A stretch of DNA of 59,011 bases from Solirubrobacteraceae bacterium (GCA_017882445.1 JADGPK010000014.1:1-59011); one strand, 5' to 3'; shown: positions 18,457-28,902, numbered from the stretch's first letter. A program made the numbers and translations. Notes: generated by a model not told the origin, from the letters alone.

Positions 18457-20765
18457 GCAAGAAGCGCGTACACGAAATCGCCAAGGAGCACGGTCTCTCG
18501 AGCAAGGAGCTGCTCGAGAAGCTGAAGGCCGCCGGCGTGGACGCCAAGGCTGCCGCGTCCTCGGTCGATGAGGCGGCGGCGCTGAAGGCGCTCGCCGACG
18601 CCGCGCCGCCGACGCCCGCGAGCGCAAACGGCGGCCCCGCGCCAGGCGCGCCGAGCGCGCCTGTCGAGGCGCCGGGCACCGCCGACGCAGCCGCTCTTGC
18701 GCCGTCTGATTCGGCCGCGCCCAGCGCGGCCGCCGCGGGGACGGCCGCCCAGACACCCGCAGTCGCAGCAGCAGCCGGAGCCGAGCGCGTGCGCCCCACG
18801 CGCGACTCGCGCACCGGCGAGCGAACCCCCGGCGACATCGGGCCCGGGGGGCGCAGGCGCGTGGTCATCGACTCGCAGGCCTCCCGCCGCCAGCAGGGTG
18901 GCCCGTCCAACCAGCCCCAGCGGCGACCGCGCCGGGGACGCCGTCGCCGTGGAACCTACGATGAGACGATCGCCCCGATCGACACCGCCGCGATGGAGGC
19001 GACCGACCTCATCCGCGTCAACTCGGGATCGACCGTCAAGGATGTCGCTGAGTATCTCGGCGTGGCGGTTCCAGAGGTGATCAAGAAGCTGATGTCGCTC
19101 GGCGAGATGGCGACGCTCACGCAGACACTCGCCGACGACGCCATCCAGGTTCTCGCCGACGAGTTCGACAAGCAGATAGAGATCGTCCACGCCGCCGACG
19201 ACGTCGAAGTCGAGCCTGAGTTCGAGGACGCCGAGGAGGATCTGATCGGGCGCCCGCCGGTCGTCACGATCATGGGTCACGTCGATCACGGGAAGACCTC
19301 CCTGCTGGACGCCATCCGCGAGACGGAGGTGGTCGCCGGGGAGGCCGGTGGCATCACGCAGCACATCGGCGCCTATCAGGTGCGCCACGCCGGCAAAGAG
19401 ATCACCTTCCTGGACACTCCCGGTCACGAGGCGTTCACCGCGATGCGCGCCCGCGGCGCGCGTGTGACCGATCTCGCGGTGATCGTGGTCGCCGCCGATG
19501 ACGGCGTCAAGCCGCAGACCGAGGAGGCGATCGATCACGCCAAGGCGGCGGAAGTCCCGATCATCGTCGCGGTCAACAAGATCGACAAGGAGGGCGCCCA
19601 GCCCGAGCGCGTTCGCACCGAGATGACCCAGCACGGCCTCCAGCCCGCGGAGTGGGGCGGGGAGATCGAGTTCGTCGACGTCAGCGCCAAGACCCGCGAG
19701 GGTCTGGACACGCTGCTCGAGACGATCCAGGTGGTCACCGACCTGGAGGAGCTGAAGGCCAACGCAGGAGCGGATGCCTCCGGCACCGTGATCGAGTCGA
19801 AGCTCGACCCGGGGCGCGGCCCTGTCATCACCGTGCTGATCCAGCGCGGCACGCTGAGGGTCAGCGACGCGCTAGTCGCCGGCGCCCACTTCGGCCGCGT
19901 GCGGGCGATGCACGACTTCATAGGCAACAAGATGAAGCGCGCGCTGCCCGGCCAGCCCGTGGAGGTCCTCGGCTTCGACGGCGTCCCGGAGGCGGGCGAG
20001 CTCGTGCGGGTGGTCGAGAACGAGCGCCGAGCCCGCCAACTGGCGGGAGAGCGCGCCAACCGCCTGAAGACCGAGGCCCTCGCGCGGCGCTCGGGGCGCA
20101 AGGTTTCGCTCGAGGACGTCTTCAAGCTCGCCCAGGAGGGCGCCGTCAAGGAGCTCGGACTCGTCGTCAAGGCCGACGTCGCCGGCTCGCTGGAGGCGAT
20201 CGAGGACGAGATCGCCAAGCTGCCCCAGCAGGAGGTCAAGGTCAACATCATCCACCGCGGCGTCGGTGGGATCAACGAGTCCGACGTGATGCTCGCCTCG
20301 GCGTCCAAGGGCGTGATCCTGGCCTTCAACGTCCGGCCTGTCGGCGACGCCCGCCTGATCGCCGACCGCGAGGGCGTCGAGATCCGCTCCTACGCGGTCA
20401 TCTACAGGGCGATCGAAGAGCTGCGCGCAGCGATGCAGGGCATGCTCGAGCCCGCCGAGGTCGAGATACCGCTGGGACAGGCCGAGGTGCGCCAGCTCTT
20501 CCGCGCCTCGCGGATCGGCACGATCGCCGGCTCGTTCATCACCGAGGGCAAGATGACACGCGGGGCGCGGGTTCGCGTGGTGCGCGAGGGCACGGTCATC
20601 TTCGACACGACGATCGACAGTCTGCGCCGGTTCAACGACGACGTGCGCGAGGTGGCTGCCGGCTTTGAGTGCGGAATCGTGCTCACCAACTTCCAGGACC
20701 TCCGCGAGGGCGACGTGTTCGAGACCTACGAGACACGGCAGGTCGAGCGCGAGCTGGCCGATTGA
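18453..20765 (+). CDS. infB: translation initiation factor IF-2
   Basis: A GTPase that brings initiator tRNA to the 30S subunit. A protein of 770 residues: N-terminal [25 protein letters not shown]2N domain (split: [17 protein letters not shown]), an Ala/Pro-rich and then basic linker to about 170, a second IF2N-like domain, and the GTPase domain starting [19 protein letters not shown] with DTPGHEAF and NKID. Domains II, III and C2 follow, ending at about 770. ATG overlaps the ylxR stop. The poorly conserved linker is of the kind common in actinobacteria. Confidence 0.96.
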   Translation: MSKKRVHEIAKEHGLSSKELLEKLKAAGVDAKAAASSVDEAAALKALADAAPPTPASANGGPAPGAPSAPVEAPGTADAAALAPSDSAAPSAAAAGTAAQTPAVAAAAGAERVRPTRDSRTGERTPGDIGPGGRRRVVIDSQASRRQQGGPSNQPQRRPRRGRRRRGTYDETIAPIDTAAMEATDLIRVNSGSTVKDVAEYLGVAVPEVIKKLMSLGEMATLTQTLADDAIQVLADEFDKQIEIVHAADDVEVEPEFEDAEEDLIGRPPVVTIMGHVDHGKTSLLDAIRETEVVAGEAGGITQHIGAYQVRHAGKEITFLDTPGHEAFTAMRARGARVTDLAVIVVAADDGVKPQTEEAIDHAKAAEVPIIVAVNKIDKEGAQPERVRTEMTQHGLQPAEWGGEIEFVDVSAKTREGLDTLLETIQVVTDLEELKANAGADASGTVIESKLDPGRGPVITVLIQRGTLRVSDALVAGAHFGRVRAMHDFIGNKMKRALPGQPVEVLGFDGVPEAGELVRVVENERRARQLAGERANRLKTEALARRSGRKVSLEDVFKLAQEGAVKELGLVVKADVAGSLEAIEDEIAKLPQQEVKVNIIHRGVGGINESDVMLASASKGVILAFNVRPVGDARLIADREGVEIRSYAVIYRAIEELRAAMQGMLEPAEVEIPLGQAEVRQLFRASRIGTIAGSFITEGKMTRGARVRVVREGTVIFDTTIDSLRRFNDDVREVAAGFECGIVLTNFQDLREGDVFETYETRQVERELAD

Positions 20766-20818
20766 GCGTCGCGACGCTCAGCAGGGACCCGGGGCTCGGC
20801 GGGGAATTGGAGGGTAGG

Positions 20819-21181
20819 ATGACGACAGGACGTATGCGTCGGGTCGACGAGGCGATTCGTCAGGTGATCGGCGATGCCGTGGCAGGTGATCTGAAGGACC
20901 CTCGAGTGGGATTCGTAACCGTGACCGATGTGAGGACCAGCGCAGACCTACGCCATGCTCGCGTGTACGTGAGCGTTCTCGGCAGCGGCGGGAGGGAATC
21001 CGAGCCCGATGAGCGCGAGGCGAGCCTCGCGGGCCTGCGCAGCGCGCACGGCTACCTGCAGGGGCGCCTGGCCAGCGAGCTGCGCCTCAAGCGCACGCCC
21101 ACGCTCGAGTTCACCTACGACGAGACGACCGATCGGGCGCTGCGCGTGGATGCCTTGATCGACGAGATCGGGCGCTCGTGA
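20819..21181 (+). CDS. rbfA: ribosome-binding factor A
   Basis: A 120-residue KH-fold protein needed for 16S rRNA 5' end maturation and cold adaptation. The core RMRRVDEAIRQVIGDAV, DPRVGFVTVTDVRTSADLRHARVYVSVLG (split: [23 protein letters not shown]) and LKRTPTLEF match the family. ATG at 20819 with GGAGGG 8 bases upstream. Ends in a GTGA overlap with nrnA. Confidence 0.93.
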   Translation: MTTGRMRRVDEAIRQVIGDAVAGDLKDPRVGFVTVTDVRTSADLRHARVYVSVLGSGGRESEPDEREASLAGLRSAHGYLQGRLASELRLKRTPTLEFTYDETTDRALRVDALIDEIGRS

Positions 21182-22203
21182 GCGACGGCGCCGCCACACG
21201 CGAGCTCGTGCTCGAGCGTATCCGCGCGGATGAGCGGTTCGCCCTCGCCACCCACGAGCGGCCCGACGGCGACGCGCTCGGCTCGCTGATCGCGATGCAG
21301 GGGCTGCTGGGCGCGCTGGGCAAGGACTCCACGATGTTCATCGCCCCCGAGGACCTGCCGCTCCCGCACGAGTACAGCTCCTTCCTGTTGGAGGGACTGA
21401 TCCAGCGGCCTCCCGCCGACATCGCCGATCGGACCGTGGTGTTCCTCGATTGCGGCAACATCGACCGCAACTCCGCAAGCGTGCTGCGCGACGGTGCACA
21501 CCTGCTGAACATCGACCACCACCACGACAACACCCGCTTCGGCACGGTCGACCACGTTGTCTCGGATGCCTCGTGCACCGCCGAGATCGTGTGGGATCTG
21601 ATGCATGGGCTCGGGGTGCGCCCGACACCGCTCGTGGCGGAGGCGCTGTACATCGGGCTGATCACCGACACCGGGCGCTTCATGTACGAGAACACCGGTC
21701 CGCGCGCGCACGTGATGGCAGCGGAGCTGATCGAAGCGGGCGTCGACGTCTCGGAGGTCAACCGGCGGCTCTACGAGGACGTGCCCGCGGCGAAGCTCGC
21801 GCTGCTCGCGCTGGCGCTTGGACAGGTCCAGCGCTTCGACTCCGGCGAGCTCACCATCGTGGCGCTCAGCGTCGATGACGTCGAACGCGCCGGCGCCGAT
21901 GAGAGCCATTCGGAGGGGATCATCGACCACCTTCGCGCGCTGCAGGGCACCAAGGTCGCGGTGCTCGTGCGCGAGCTCGGCAGCGGGGAGCGCAAGGGCC
22001 AGCACAAAGTGTCGCTGCGGGCGACCGACGACGACGTCGACGTGTCGATCATCGCCCGCGAACAGGGCGGCGGCGGACACCGCCGCGCCGCCGGCTTCTC
22101 GACGACGCTCGCGGTCGACGAGCTGGTCGAGTTCCTGCGCGGGGCCATCGACGCACAGCGGCATCCCTCTTCCGACGGGCACGCGGCCGCGACGCTCGCC
22201 TGA
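21178..22203 (+). CDS. nrnA: bifunctional oligoribonuclease / PAP phosphatase, DHH family
   Basis: Degrades nano-RNAs and dephosphorylates 3'-phosphoadenosine 5'-phosphate; family members also cleave linear or cyclic dinucleotides. A protein of 341 residues with HERPDGDALGS, FLDCGN, the DHH motif in NIDHHHDN, and the DHHA1 GGGGHRRAAGF motif near residue 300. All metal-binding motifs are intact. GTG start overlaps rbfA. Its place between rbfA and truB is conserved. With a GGDEF-EAL enzyme elsewhere in the window, it could finish pGpG breakdown (inference). Confidence 0.92.
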   Translation: MSDGAATRELVLERIRADERFALATHERPDGDALGSLIAMQGLLGALGKDSTMFIAPEDLPLPHEYSSFLLEGLIQRPPADIADRTVVFLDCGNIDRNSASVLRDGAHLLNIDHHHDNTRFGTVDHVVSDASCTAEIVWDLMHGLGVRPTPLVAEALYIGLITDTGRFMYENTGPRAHVMAAELIEAGVDVSEVNRRLYEDVPAAKLALLALALGQVQRFDSGELTIVALSVDDVERAGADESHSEGIIDHLRALQGTKVAVLVRELGSGERKGQHKVSLRATDDDVDVSIIAREQGGGGHRRAAGFSTTLAVDELVEFLRGAIDAQRHPSSDGHAAATLA

Positions 22204-22242
22204 GTGGCGCGCCGCATCCGCCCGCAGGCCTGAGCGCGCCAG

Positions 22243-22947
22243 ATGGACGGCGTCCTCTTGATCGACAAGCCGCCCGGCATGAGCTCTCATGACGTGGTCG
22301 CGGCCGTGCGCCGCTCGCTGGGGGGGCCGCGAACGGGGCATGCGGGCACGCTCGACCCGTTCGCGACCGGACTCCTGCTCGTACTCGTGGGCAGGGCGAC
22401 GAAGGCGCAGAGGACGTTGATGGAGCTGCCCAAGCGCTACGAGACCGTCGCGCGACTGGGCGCGACCTCGAGCACGGGTGACACCGAGGGCGAGATCACC
22501 GAGACCGGACGCCTGCCGGGCGACCCGCTCGAGCTTCCCACCGGCGAGATACGCCAGCGGCCGCCGATGCACTCGGCCGTGAAGATAGCCGGCGAGCGCG
22601 CCTACCGGCGGGCCCGCCGGGGCGAGAGCTTCGAGATGCCCGAGCGGATCGTGACCGTGTATCGCTTCGAAGAGCTCTGGCGCGAGCACGGCGAGCATCC
22701 CCGCGCCGGCTTTGAGATCGAATGCGGTTCGGGGACCTACGTGCGCTCGCTGATCGCCGCGCTCGGAGACGCCTACTGCCTGGAGCTCAGGCGCACCGCG
22801 ATCGGACCGTTCGACGTGCGCGACGCGTGTGCGCTCCCGCAGCGGGGCCGGCCGTGGAGCGATCCTCCGCTGATCGCCCTGGAGCGCGCCCTCGAGCTGG
22901 TGCGCCAGGCGGCGCCTCCCGCCATCAGCACGGGAGCCGGGCGATAG
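22243..22947 (+). CDS. truB: tRNA pseudouridine-55 synthase
   Basis: Forms pseudouridine 55 in the T-loop of tRNAs. A protein of 234 residues with LIDKPPGMSSHDVV at the N-terminus, the catalytic Asp in GHAGTLDPFATGLL, RYE..LGATSSTGDTEG, QRPPMHSAVKI, and CGSGTYVRSLI. It is shorter than E. coli TruB because the C-terminal PUA domain is missing or reduced, as in many actinobacteria. ATG at 22243. Confidence 0.94.
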   Translation: MDGVLLIDKPPGMSSHDVVAAVRRSLGGPRTGHAGTLDPFATGLLLVLVGRATKAQRTLMELPKRYETVARLGATSSTGDTEGEITETGRLPGDPLELPTGEIRQRPPMHSAVKIAGERAYRRARRGESFEMPERIVTVYRFEELWREHGEHPRAGFEIECGSGTYVRSLIAALGDAYCLELRRTAIGPFDVRDACALPQRGRPWSDPPLIALERALELVRQAAPPAISTGAGR

Positions 22948-22992
22948 TCCGCCCCGCGAGGAGGGCAGCAGGCGGTCGCGACACGCCAGCAA

Positions 22993-22998
22993 TAGGCT
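22993..22998 (+). promoter_or_regulatory. -10-like box before ribF
   Basis: TAGGCT ends 7 bases before the ribF GTG start and there is no Shine-Dalgarno. Candidate leaderless promoter within the translation cluster. Confidence 0.35.
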
Positions 22999-23005
22999 TG
23001 CCGGC

Positions 23006-23881
23006 GTGAAGATCACTCGCCTGCCCGACGTGGAGCGCTCGCGGGAGCGCAGCGTGGCGGTGGGCACCTTCGATGGGGTGCACCTGGGTCATCGCGAGGT
23101 GATCAGGGGCGCCGACAGCGTGCTCACCTTCGAGCCCCACCCCGTATCGGTTGTCTCCCCCCAGCACACCCCGAGGCTGTTGACGACGCTCGAGCGCAAG
23201 GCCGAGCTCGTGGAGTCGCTCGGCGTGCAGGAGCTGATCGTGATTCCCTTCGACGCGGCTTTCGCCCAGCGCTCGGCCGCCGCGTTCATCGACGACGTGC
23301 TCGTCGGAGCGCTCGGTTCCAGGCAGGTCGCGATCGGCGAGAACTTCCGCTTCGGTCACAAGGCGCAGGGCGACCCCAAGCTGCTGCTCGCCGACGATCG
23401 CTTCGCCACCGTCGTTCGCCCGCTGCTTGAAATCGACGGGGAGATCGTCTCCTCCAGCCACATCCGCGGGCTCGTGCTCGCCGGCGAGATCGCCGAGGCC
23501 AACCGGCTGATGGGGACCGTCTTCCAGCTGCGCGGGGAGGTCCTGCACGGCGACGAGCGCGGCCGCGAGCTCGGCTTTCCGACGGCCAACCTGATTCCCG
23601 CCGAGGCGCTGGTATGCCCAGGCCACGGCGTCTACGCATGCCTTGCCGACGGTCGAGCAGCGGCCGTCAGCATCGGCGTACGCCCGACCTTCGAGACGGG
23701 CAGGGGAGAGCTGATCGAGGTCTACATACTGGACTTCGACGGGGATCTGTACGGCCGCGAGCTGCGTCTGGAGTTCCTCGCTCGGCTGCGCGGCGAGCGG
23801 CGATTCGAGGACCCCGAGTCGCTCGTCGAGCAGATGCACAGGGATGTGGAGCGCACCCGCAGGATCGCCGCGGCCGATTGA
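23006..23881 (+). CDS. ribF: bifunctional riboflavin kinase / FAD synthetase
   Basis: Converts riboflavin to FMN and then FAD. A protein of 291 residues. The N-terminal adenylyltransferase domain has VAVGTFDGVHLGHREV with the HxGH-type motif, ENFRFGHKAQGD, and SSSHIRGL. The C-terminal riboflavin kinase domain has GFPTANL and VYILDFDGDLYGRELRLEF. Complete and of normal length. GTG start at 23006. truB-ribF-rpsO is a widely conserved order. Confidence 0.94.
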   Translation: MKITRLPDVERSRERSVAVGTFDGVHLGHREVIRGADSVLTFEPHPVSVVSPQHTPRLLTTLERKAELVESLGVQELIVIPFDAAFAQRSAAAFIDDVLVGALGSRQVAIGENFRFGHKAQGDPKLLLADDRFATVVRPLLEIDGEIVSSSHIRGLVLAGEIAEANRLMGTVFQLRGEVLHGDERGRELGFPTANLIPAEALVCPGHGVYACLADGRAAAVSIGVRPTFETGRGELIEVYILDFDGDLYGRELRLEFLARLRGERRFEDPESLVEQMHRDVERTRRIAAAD

Positions 23882-23898
23882 GGCCGACGGCTGTCTGC

Positions 23899-23904
23899 TA
23901 CCGT
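23899..23904 (+). promoter_or_regulatory. -10-like box before rpsO
   Basis: TACCGT ends 7 bases before the rpsO ATG (the same hexamer and spacing as at rnz), without a Shine-Dalgarno. Confidence 0.35.
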
Positions 23905-23911
23905 GCCGGCC

Positions 23912-24184
23912 ATGGCGGCTATCACCACTGAGCGCAAGCGCGAGCTCGCGGCCAAGTTCGGCGCGAACGAGGCAGACATGGGCTCCACCAAGGTCCAGAT
24001 CGCGCTGCTGACCGAGCGCATCAACCACCTCACCGAGCACCTGCGCGAGCAGGGCAAAGATCACCACTCGCGCCGTGGGCTGCTGATGCTCGTCGGCAAA
24101 CGGCGCCGCTTCCTGGCCTACCTGCAGCGCCGCGACCTCGAGGGTTATCGTGCGCTGATCAAAGAGCTCGGTCTGCGCAAGTAG
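23912..24184 (+). CDS. rpsO: 30S ribosomal protein S15
   Basis: A 90-residue protein binding the central domain of 16S rRNA. Key family segments are [33 protein letters not shown] and [12 protein letters not shown] at 23912 gives the usual length; a GTG at 23903 would sit inside the putative -10 region. rpsO followed by pnp is a classic arrangement. Confidence 0.96.
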   Translation: MAAITTERKRELAAKFGANEADMGSTKVQIALLTERINHLTEHLREQGKDHHSRRGLLMLVGKRRRFLAYLQRRDLEGYRALIKELGLRK

Positions 24185-24186
24185 TC

Positions 24187-24405
24187 CTGACGGTTCTTGC
24201 CGCAGGGACGCCCGCGCCGAGCTTCACGCTCGCCCGTGCCGACGGAGAGAGCTTCAGCGAGCAGGATCTGCGCGGCCACACGACCGTCCTGGTCTTCTAT
24301 CCGTTCGCCTTCAGCCCCGTGTGCACAGACCAGCTGTAGCTGTACGAGGGCCTGCTCGGCGAGCTGGCCGGGCCCGCTCGCGCGCCGTTTCAGCGCGCCC
24401 GCTGA
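24187..24405 (+). pseudogene. decayed peroxiredoxin (AhpC/TSA family)
   Basis: The frame at 24187 reads AAGTPAPSFTLARADGESF, then TVLVFYPFAFSPVCTDQL, a clear thioredoxin-fold peroxiredoxin N-terminal half including the peroxidatic Cys region. A TAG stop at 24337-24339 directly follows DQL; reading on gives LYEGLLGELAG, then the homology ends and a second stop comes at 24403. There is no normal start codon either. So the gene has a nonsense mutation and has lost its second half. The interval otherwise holds the pnp leader. Confidence 0.8.
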
Positions 24406-24443
24406 TGCTCCCCGGGCGCCCCCGCACAAGGTGCGTCGTCCGC

Positions 24444-24499
24444 TAAGCTCCTTCTCGTTCGGAGAATAAAAAAGAAACGGGCCGCCGACCGACGGGCGG
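24444..24499 (+). promoter_or_regulatory. pnp promoter and leader hairpins
   Basis: TAAGCT (24444-24449) may be the -10. The leader then carries TTCTC/GAGAA (24452-24466), an A-rich stretch (24465-24478) that stands out in this genome, and CCGCC/GGCGG (24482-24499) just before the ribosome-binding site AGGAAGG. PNPase mRNA leaders are self-regulated through a stem-loop in several bacteria; whether this one is cannot be told from sequence. Confidence 0.4.
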
Positions 24500-24517
24500 T
24501 ACAGGAAGGCAGTGAAT

Positions 24518-26833
24518 ATGAGTAGTGATGCCGTTACGCGGGTTTCCGTGGAGATCGCCGGCAGCGAGATCTCGTTTGAGACCGGCAGGATGGCCAAGCA
24601 GGCCTCCGGTGCAGTGGTCGTCCGTCAGGGCGACACGATGGTCCTCGCGACAGCCGTCGCCGGCAGCGTGCGCGACGTGGACTTCCTCCCTCTGACGGTC
24701 GATGTCGAGGAGCGCATGTACGCCGCCGGGAAAATCCCCGGTTCCTTCTTCAAGCGCGAGGGACGGCCGGGCGAGAAGGGCACGCTCACCGCGCGCATGA
24801 TCGATCGCCCGCTGCGTCCGCTGTTCCCCAAGGAATGGCGCTATGACACGCAGCTGGTGGCGATCCCCCTCTCGATCGACCAGGTCCACCCCTACGACAT
24901 CCTCGCGATGAACGGCGCCTCCGCCGCGCTGATGATCTCCGACATCCCGCTGCCGACGCCCGTCGGCGCCGTGCGGATCGGCAAGATCGACGGCAACTTC
25001 GTCGTCAACCCACCCGAGCCGTCCCTGCTCTCGGACGGCGCCGAGGGATCATCCGACCTCGACCTGATCGTCGCGGGCACCGAGGAGGCCATCCTGATGG
25101 TCGAGGCCGGCGCCAACGAGATCCCCGAGGCGGAGATCCTCGACGCGCTCGACATCGCCCACGCCGAGATCAAGAAGCTCTGCGCGCTGCAGCGCGAGCT
25201 CGCCGCGAAGGTCGGCAAGAAGAAGAAAGTCTTCGAGACGATCCCGATCGACACCGAGCTGCTCGACTCGATCCGCTCCTCCCACGGGGCCCTGCTCGAC
25301 GCCGCCACGCAGGTGGAGGACAAGCTCGAGCGCCAGGACGCCACCAAGGAGGCCGAGGAGGCGATCCTCGAGCAGCACGCCCCGGCCGCGCCGGAGGGTG
25401 CCTCCGCGGAGCAGCTGGTGGCCGCCAAGCAGCGTCGCGCAGCCGTCCAGATGGTGTTCGACAAGCTCGAGAAGTCGATCATCCGCGAGCGCATCGCCAT
25501 CCACAAGAAGCGCCCGGACGGTCGGGCCGAGAACGAGATCCGCGACATCGCGATCGAGGTCGGCGTCACGCCCCGCACCCACGGTTCGGCACTGTTCACG
25601 CGCGGGCAGACACAGGCGCTGAGCGTCGTGGCTATGGGCACGCTGAAGGAGGAGATGCGCATCGACACGCTCGGCCTCGAAACGAAAAAGTACTACTGGC
25701 ACCACTACAACTTCCCGCCGTTCTCGGTCGGGGAAGCGGGCCGGATGGGCGGCGTCAAGCGCCGTGACATCGGCCACGGGGCGCTCGCAGAGCGGGCCCT
25801 CGCGCCGATGGTGCCCTCGATCGAGGACTTCCCGTACTCGATCCGCGTCGTCTCGGACATTCTCGAGTCAAACGGCTCGTCCTCGATGGCCTCGGTGTGC
25901 GGGTCGTCCCTGTCGCTGATGGACGCCGGCGTCCCGATCAAGCGGCCGGTGGCCGGAATCGCCATGGGCCTGATCAAGGAGGGCGACGACTACATCGTCC
26001 TCACCGACATCGCCGGAGTCGAGGACCACCTCGGCGACATGGACTTCAAGGTCGCCGGCACCGAACGCGGCATCACGGCGCTGCAGATGGACATCAAGAT
26101 CACGGGCGTCACGTTCGACATCCTGCGCGACGCGCTCACGCAGGCCCACGAGGCCCGCAAGTTCATCCTCGGGAAGATGGCCGCCGTGATCGGCAGCCCG
26201 CGCGAGCAGCTGAGCCAGTTCGCGCCGCGCATCCAGACGATCCAGATCGACCCGTCCCAGATCGGCCTGCTGATCGGCAAGGGCGGCGAAACCATCCGCG
26301 GCCTCGCTGATGAGTTCGAATCGCAGATCGACGTCAACGACGACGGACAGGTGCTCATCTACTCCGCCAACGGCGAGCTCGGGAACGCGCTCGTGGAGCG
26401 GGTGCGGATGATGATGAAGGAGGTCGAGGTCGGCGACGAGTACCTGGGGAAGGTCGTCAAGACGACCACCTTCGGGGCGTTCATCGAGCTGGCCAAGGGC
26501 ACCGACGGGCTGCTGCACATCTCCAACGTGTCACCCGGACAGCGCGTTGAGGCCGTCGAGGACGTCCTCAACAAGGGCGACGAGGTCAACGTCCGCGTGG
26601 TCGAGGTCGACCGTGAGCGCGGGCGTATCGGCCTGCGCCTGGCTCACGATCCCGACATCGCGGGCAAGTCGGTCGAAGAGCTGGCCGGCGTCGGCACGGG
26701 CGGCGCCGCGGGAGGCAGCCGCGGACCGCGCGAGGGCGGCGGGCGCAACGGCCGCGAGCGCTCCGACCGCGGTCGGCGTCGCGAGGGCGAGCGCGGATCG
26801 GGCCGCCCTCGCCACGGGCGTGACCGCGATTGA
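24518..26833 (+). CDS. pnp: polyribonucleotide nucleotidyltransferase (PNPase)
   Basis: A phosphorolytic 3'-5' exoribonuclease of 771 residues. It has two RNase PH domains ([20 protein letters not shown] in the first; [23 protein letters not shown]-type motif and catalytic DMDFKVAGT in the second), an alpha-helical linker, a KH domain ([15 protein letters not shown]) and an S1 domain ([18 protein letters not shown]). A basic Arg/Gly-rich tail of about 45 residues follows, likely RNA-binding. ATG at 24518 is preferred over GTG 24512 because AGGAAGG lies 8 bases before it and only 2 before the GTG. Confidence 0.95.
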   Translation: MSSDAVTRVSVEIAGSEISFETGRMAKQASGAVVVRQGDTMVLATAVAGSVRDVDFLPLTVDVEERMYAAGKIPGSFFKREGRPGEKGTLTARMIDRPLRPLFPKEWRYDTQLVAIPLSIDQVHPYDILAMNGASAALMISDIPLPTPVGAVRIGKIDGNFVVNPPEPSLLSDGAEGSSDLDLIVAGTEEAILMVEAGANEIPEAEILDALDIAHAEIKKLCALQRELAAKVGKKKKVFETIPIDTELLDSIRSSHGALLDAATQVEDKLERQDATKEAEEAILEQHAPAAPEGASAEQLVAAKQRRAAVQMVFDKLEKSIIRERIAIHKKRPDGRAENEIRDIAIEVGVTPRTHGSALFTRGQTQALSVVAMGTLKEEMRIDTLGLETKKYYWHHYNFPPFSVGEAGRMGGVKRRDIGHGALAERALAPMVPSIEDFPYSIRVVSDILESNGSSSMASVCGSSLSLMDAGVPIKRPVAGIAMGLIKEGDDYIVLTDIAGVEDHLGDMDFKVAGTERGITALQMDIKITGVTFDILRDALTQAHEARKFILGKMAAVIGSPREQLSQFAPRIQTIQIDPSQIGLLIGKGGETIRGLADEFESQIDVNDDGQVLIYSANGELGNALVERVRMMMKEVEVGDEYLGKVVKTTTFGAFIELAKGTDGLLHISNVSPGQRVEAVEDVLNKGDEVNVRVVEVDRERGRIGLRLAHDPDIAGKSVEELAGVGTGGAAGGSRGPREGGGRNGRERSDRGRRREGERGSGRPRHGRDRD

Positions 26834-26849
26834 CGCACAGGGTCGGGCC

Positions 26850-28181
26850 TTGAACCCCGAGCACCGCATCACCGCGCTGGATTCCGGCGTCCGAGTCGTC
26901 ACCGAGCGCGTGCCCAGCGTGCGCTCTGTGGCGCTCGGGTTCTGGATCGCGACCGGCTCCACGTCCGAGCGCACCAGCCAGGCGGGGATCTCGCACCTGC
27001 TCGAGCACATGCTGTTCCGCGGCACCGAGCGCTACGGCTCGGAGGAGATCGACCAGATCTTCGACGCCATGGGCGCCGAGATCAACGCCGGGACCGACAA
27101 GGAAGCGACCTCGCTCTACACGCGCGTGCTCGACCGCCATCTCGAGCACGCCTTCGACGTCATGAGCGACATGATCTGGCACCCGCGCTTCGGCGAGCTG
27201 GAGGCCGAGCGCGAGGTCGTGCTCGAGGAGATCGCGATGTACGAAGACGACCCCCAGGATCGTGTCTTCGACGTGCTGGGCAAAGCCATCTTCGGCGCGC
27301 ACCCGCTCGGTCGGGCCGTGATCGGCACGGCGCAGGTCGTCGGTGCGGTCACGCGCGAGCAGCTCGCAGCGTTCCACGCCGAGCGCTACACGCCTGAGAG
27401 CATCGTGATCGCCGCGGCCGGGTCGGTCGATCACGACGAGCTCGTGACGTTGGCGCGTGGCGTGGAGGCTGCGCGCGCGGCCGCCAACGGATCCGCCGCC
27501 GTCCTCGCGGGAGTCCCCGAGCCCCTGCTCGCGCCGGGTGCACCGGACTTCAGCCCGCGGATCGGCTTCCTCCAGAAAGACACCGAGCAGTACCACTTGT
27601 GCGTCGGGGGAGCGGGGCTCGCGCGCGATGACGAGCGCCGGTTCGCGCTGCGTGTCCTTGAAGGAGTCCTCGGCGGCACCTCGTCCTCCAGGCTCTTCCA
27701 GGAGGTGCGCGAGCGCAGGGGGCTGGCCTACTCGGTGTTCTCCTACTCCAACCTCTATGCGCACACGGGCGAGGTGGGGCTGTATGTCGGTACGCGCCCA
27801 GAGAATCTCGCCGAGGCTCTCGCGGTTGTGACGGCCGAGCTCGAGCGTTGTGTCGAGGACCCGGCCAGCGAGCAGGAGCTCGTCCGCTCACGTGAGAATC
27901 TCAAGGGGCGCATGGTGCTCGGACTGGAGTCGACGGGCGCGCGGATGAGCCGCCTGGGGGTTTCGACGCTGAATGAGATGCCGATCCTGTCCGTCAACGA
28001 GCTGCTCGAGCGAATCGACGCGGTCGACATCGCCGAGGTCCGCGAGCTCGCGGGCGAGCTGTTCACTGCCAAACGACTGTCCGTTGCCGGTGTCGGTCCC
28101 GACGAGGAGTGCTTCCGTACGGCGATCGAGCCGCTCGGAACGCAGGTCTGCGAGCAGGCCACCCAGGCGGTGGCGCGATGA
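26850..28181 (+). CDS. M16-family zinc metallopeptidase (processing-peptidase type)
   Basis: A protein of 443 residues. The inverted zinc motif HxxEH is present as HLLEHMLFRGT, with the distal Glu in the EAEREVVLEEIAMYEDDP segment, and a second M16 C-terminal domain contains GGTSSSRLFQEVRERRGLAY. These peptidases degrade or process peptides in the cytosol; the bacterial gene often follows pnp. The start is uncertain: TTG 26850 gives MNPEHRITALDSG, matching the family; GTG 26820 would overlap pnp by 14 bases. It overlaps dapB by ATGA. Confidence 0.9.
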   Translation: MNPEHRITALDSGVRVVTERVPSVRSVALGFWIATGSTSERTSQAGISHLLEHMLFRGTERYGSEEIDQIFDAMGAEINAGTDKEATSLYTRVLDRHLEHAFDVMSDMIWHPRFGELEAEREVVLEEIAMYEDDPQDRVFDVLGKAIFGAHPLGRAVIGTAQVVGAVTREQLAAFHAERYTPESIVIAAAGSVDHDELVTLARGVEAARAAANGSAAVLAGVPEPLLAPGAPDFSPRIGFLQKDTEQYHLCVGGAGLARDDERRFALRVLEGVLGGTSSSRLFQEVRERRGLAYSVFSYSNLYAHTGEVGLYVGTRPENLAEALAVVTAELERCVEDPASEQELVRSRENLKGRMVLGLESTGARMSRLGVSTLNEMPILSVNELLERIDAVDIAEVRELAGELFTAKRLSVAGVGPDEECFRTAIEPLGTQVCEQATQAVAR

Positions 28182-28873
28182 TCCGGGTCGCGGTGGCAGG
28201 AGCGGCGGGACGCATGGGCCAGACGGTCTGTGAGGCGGTGCAGGCGGCCGGGGACATGGAGCTCGTGGGCCGCGCGGACCCCCTGCTGGGCACCACGCTC
28301 GAGGACATCTTGGCGGAGGCCGCAACCGGGTTGGCGCCGCAGGTGGTCGTGGACTTCACGAGGCCCGACACCGCACTGGGAAATGCGCTCGCCTGCGTGA
28401 GGGCGGGCGTGCACGTGGTCGTCGGGACCACGGGCTTTGACCCCGCTCCGCTCCGCGAGGCGCGACCGGCGGAGGGCCGCCCGCGCGCGAACGTGCTGAT
28501 CGCGCCCAACTTCGCGATCGGCGCGGTCCTGATGATGCGCTTCGCCGCGCAGGCCGCCGCCCTGATGGAGAAGGCCGAGATCATCGAGCTGCATCACGAC
28601 GGCAAGCTCGACGCTCCCAGCGGAACCGCCGCGCGAACGGCCGAGCTGATGGCCGCCGCGAGCGGTGGACCGCCGCCGCCGATCCATTCTGTGCGCCTTC
28701 CGGGCCTCGTGGCCCACCAGGAGGTGATCCTCGGCGACCTCGGGCAGACCCTCACGATCCGCCACGACACGATCAGCCGCGAGTCCTTCATGCCCGGTGT
28801 GCTCCTCGCCGTGCGCCGGGTGGGGACGCTCGAGGAATCTCCCGTCGTGGGGCTGGAGAGCCTTCTCTTCTGA
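28178..28873 (+). CDS. dapB: 4-hydroxy-tetrahydrodipicolinate reductase
   Basis: The second step of the diaminopimelate branch, reducing hydroxytetrahydrodipicolinate with NAD(P)H. A protein of 231 residues: nucleotide-binding VAVAGAAGRMGQ at the N-terminus, VVGTTGF, APNFAIGAVLM, and the catalytic/substrate motif ELHHDGKLDAPSGTA. ATG overlaps the M16 peptidase stop and dapA follows after 29 bases. It ends with the family's PGVLLAVRR...GLESLL pattern. Confidence 0.95.
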   Translation: MIRVAVAGAAGRMGQTVCEAVQAAGDMELVGRADPLLGTTLEDILAEAATGLAPQVVVDFTRPDTALGNALACVRAGVHVVVGTTGFDPAPLREARPAEGRPRANVLIAPNFAIGAVLMMRFAAQAAALMEKAEIIELHHDGKLDAPSGTAARTAELMAAASGGPPPPIHSVRLPGLVAHQEVILGDLGQTLTIRHDTISRESFMPGVLLAVRRVGTLEESPVVGLESLLF

Positions 28874-28889
28874 TTGCCGGTGCGCGTGA

Positions 28890-28895
28890 GATACT
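28890..28895 (+). promoter_or_regulatory. -10-like box before dapA
   Basis: GATACT ends 7 bases before the dapA ATG and no Shine-Dalgarno is present. Candidate leaderless promoter inside the dap cluster. Confidence 0.35.
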
Positions 28896-28902
28896 GCAGC
28901 CG

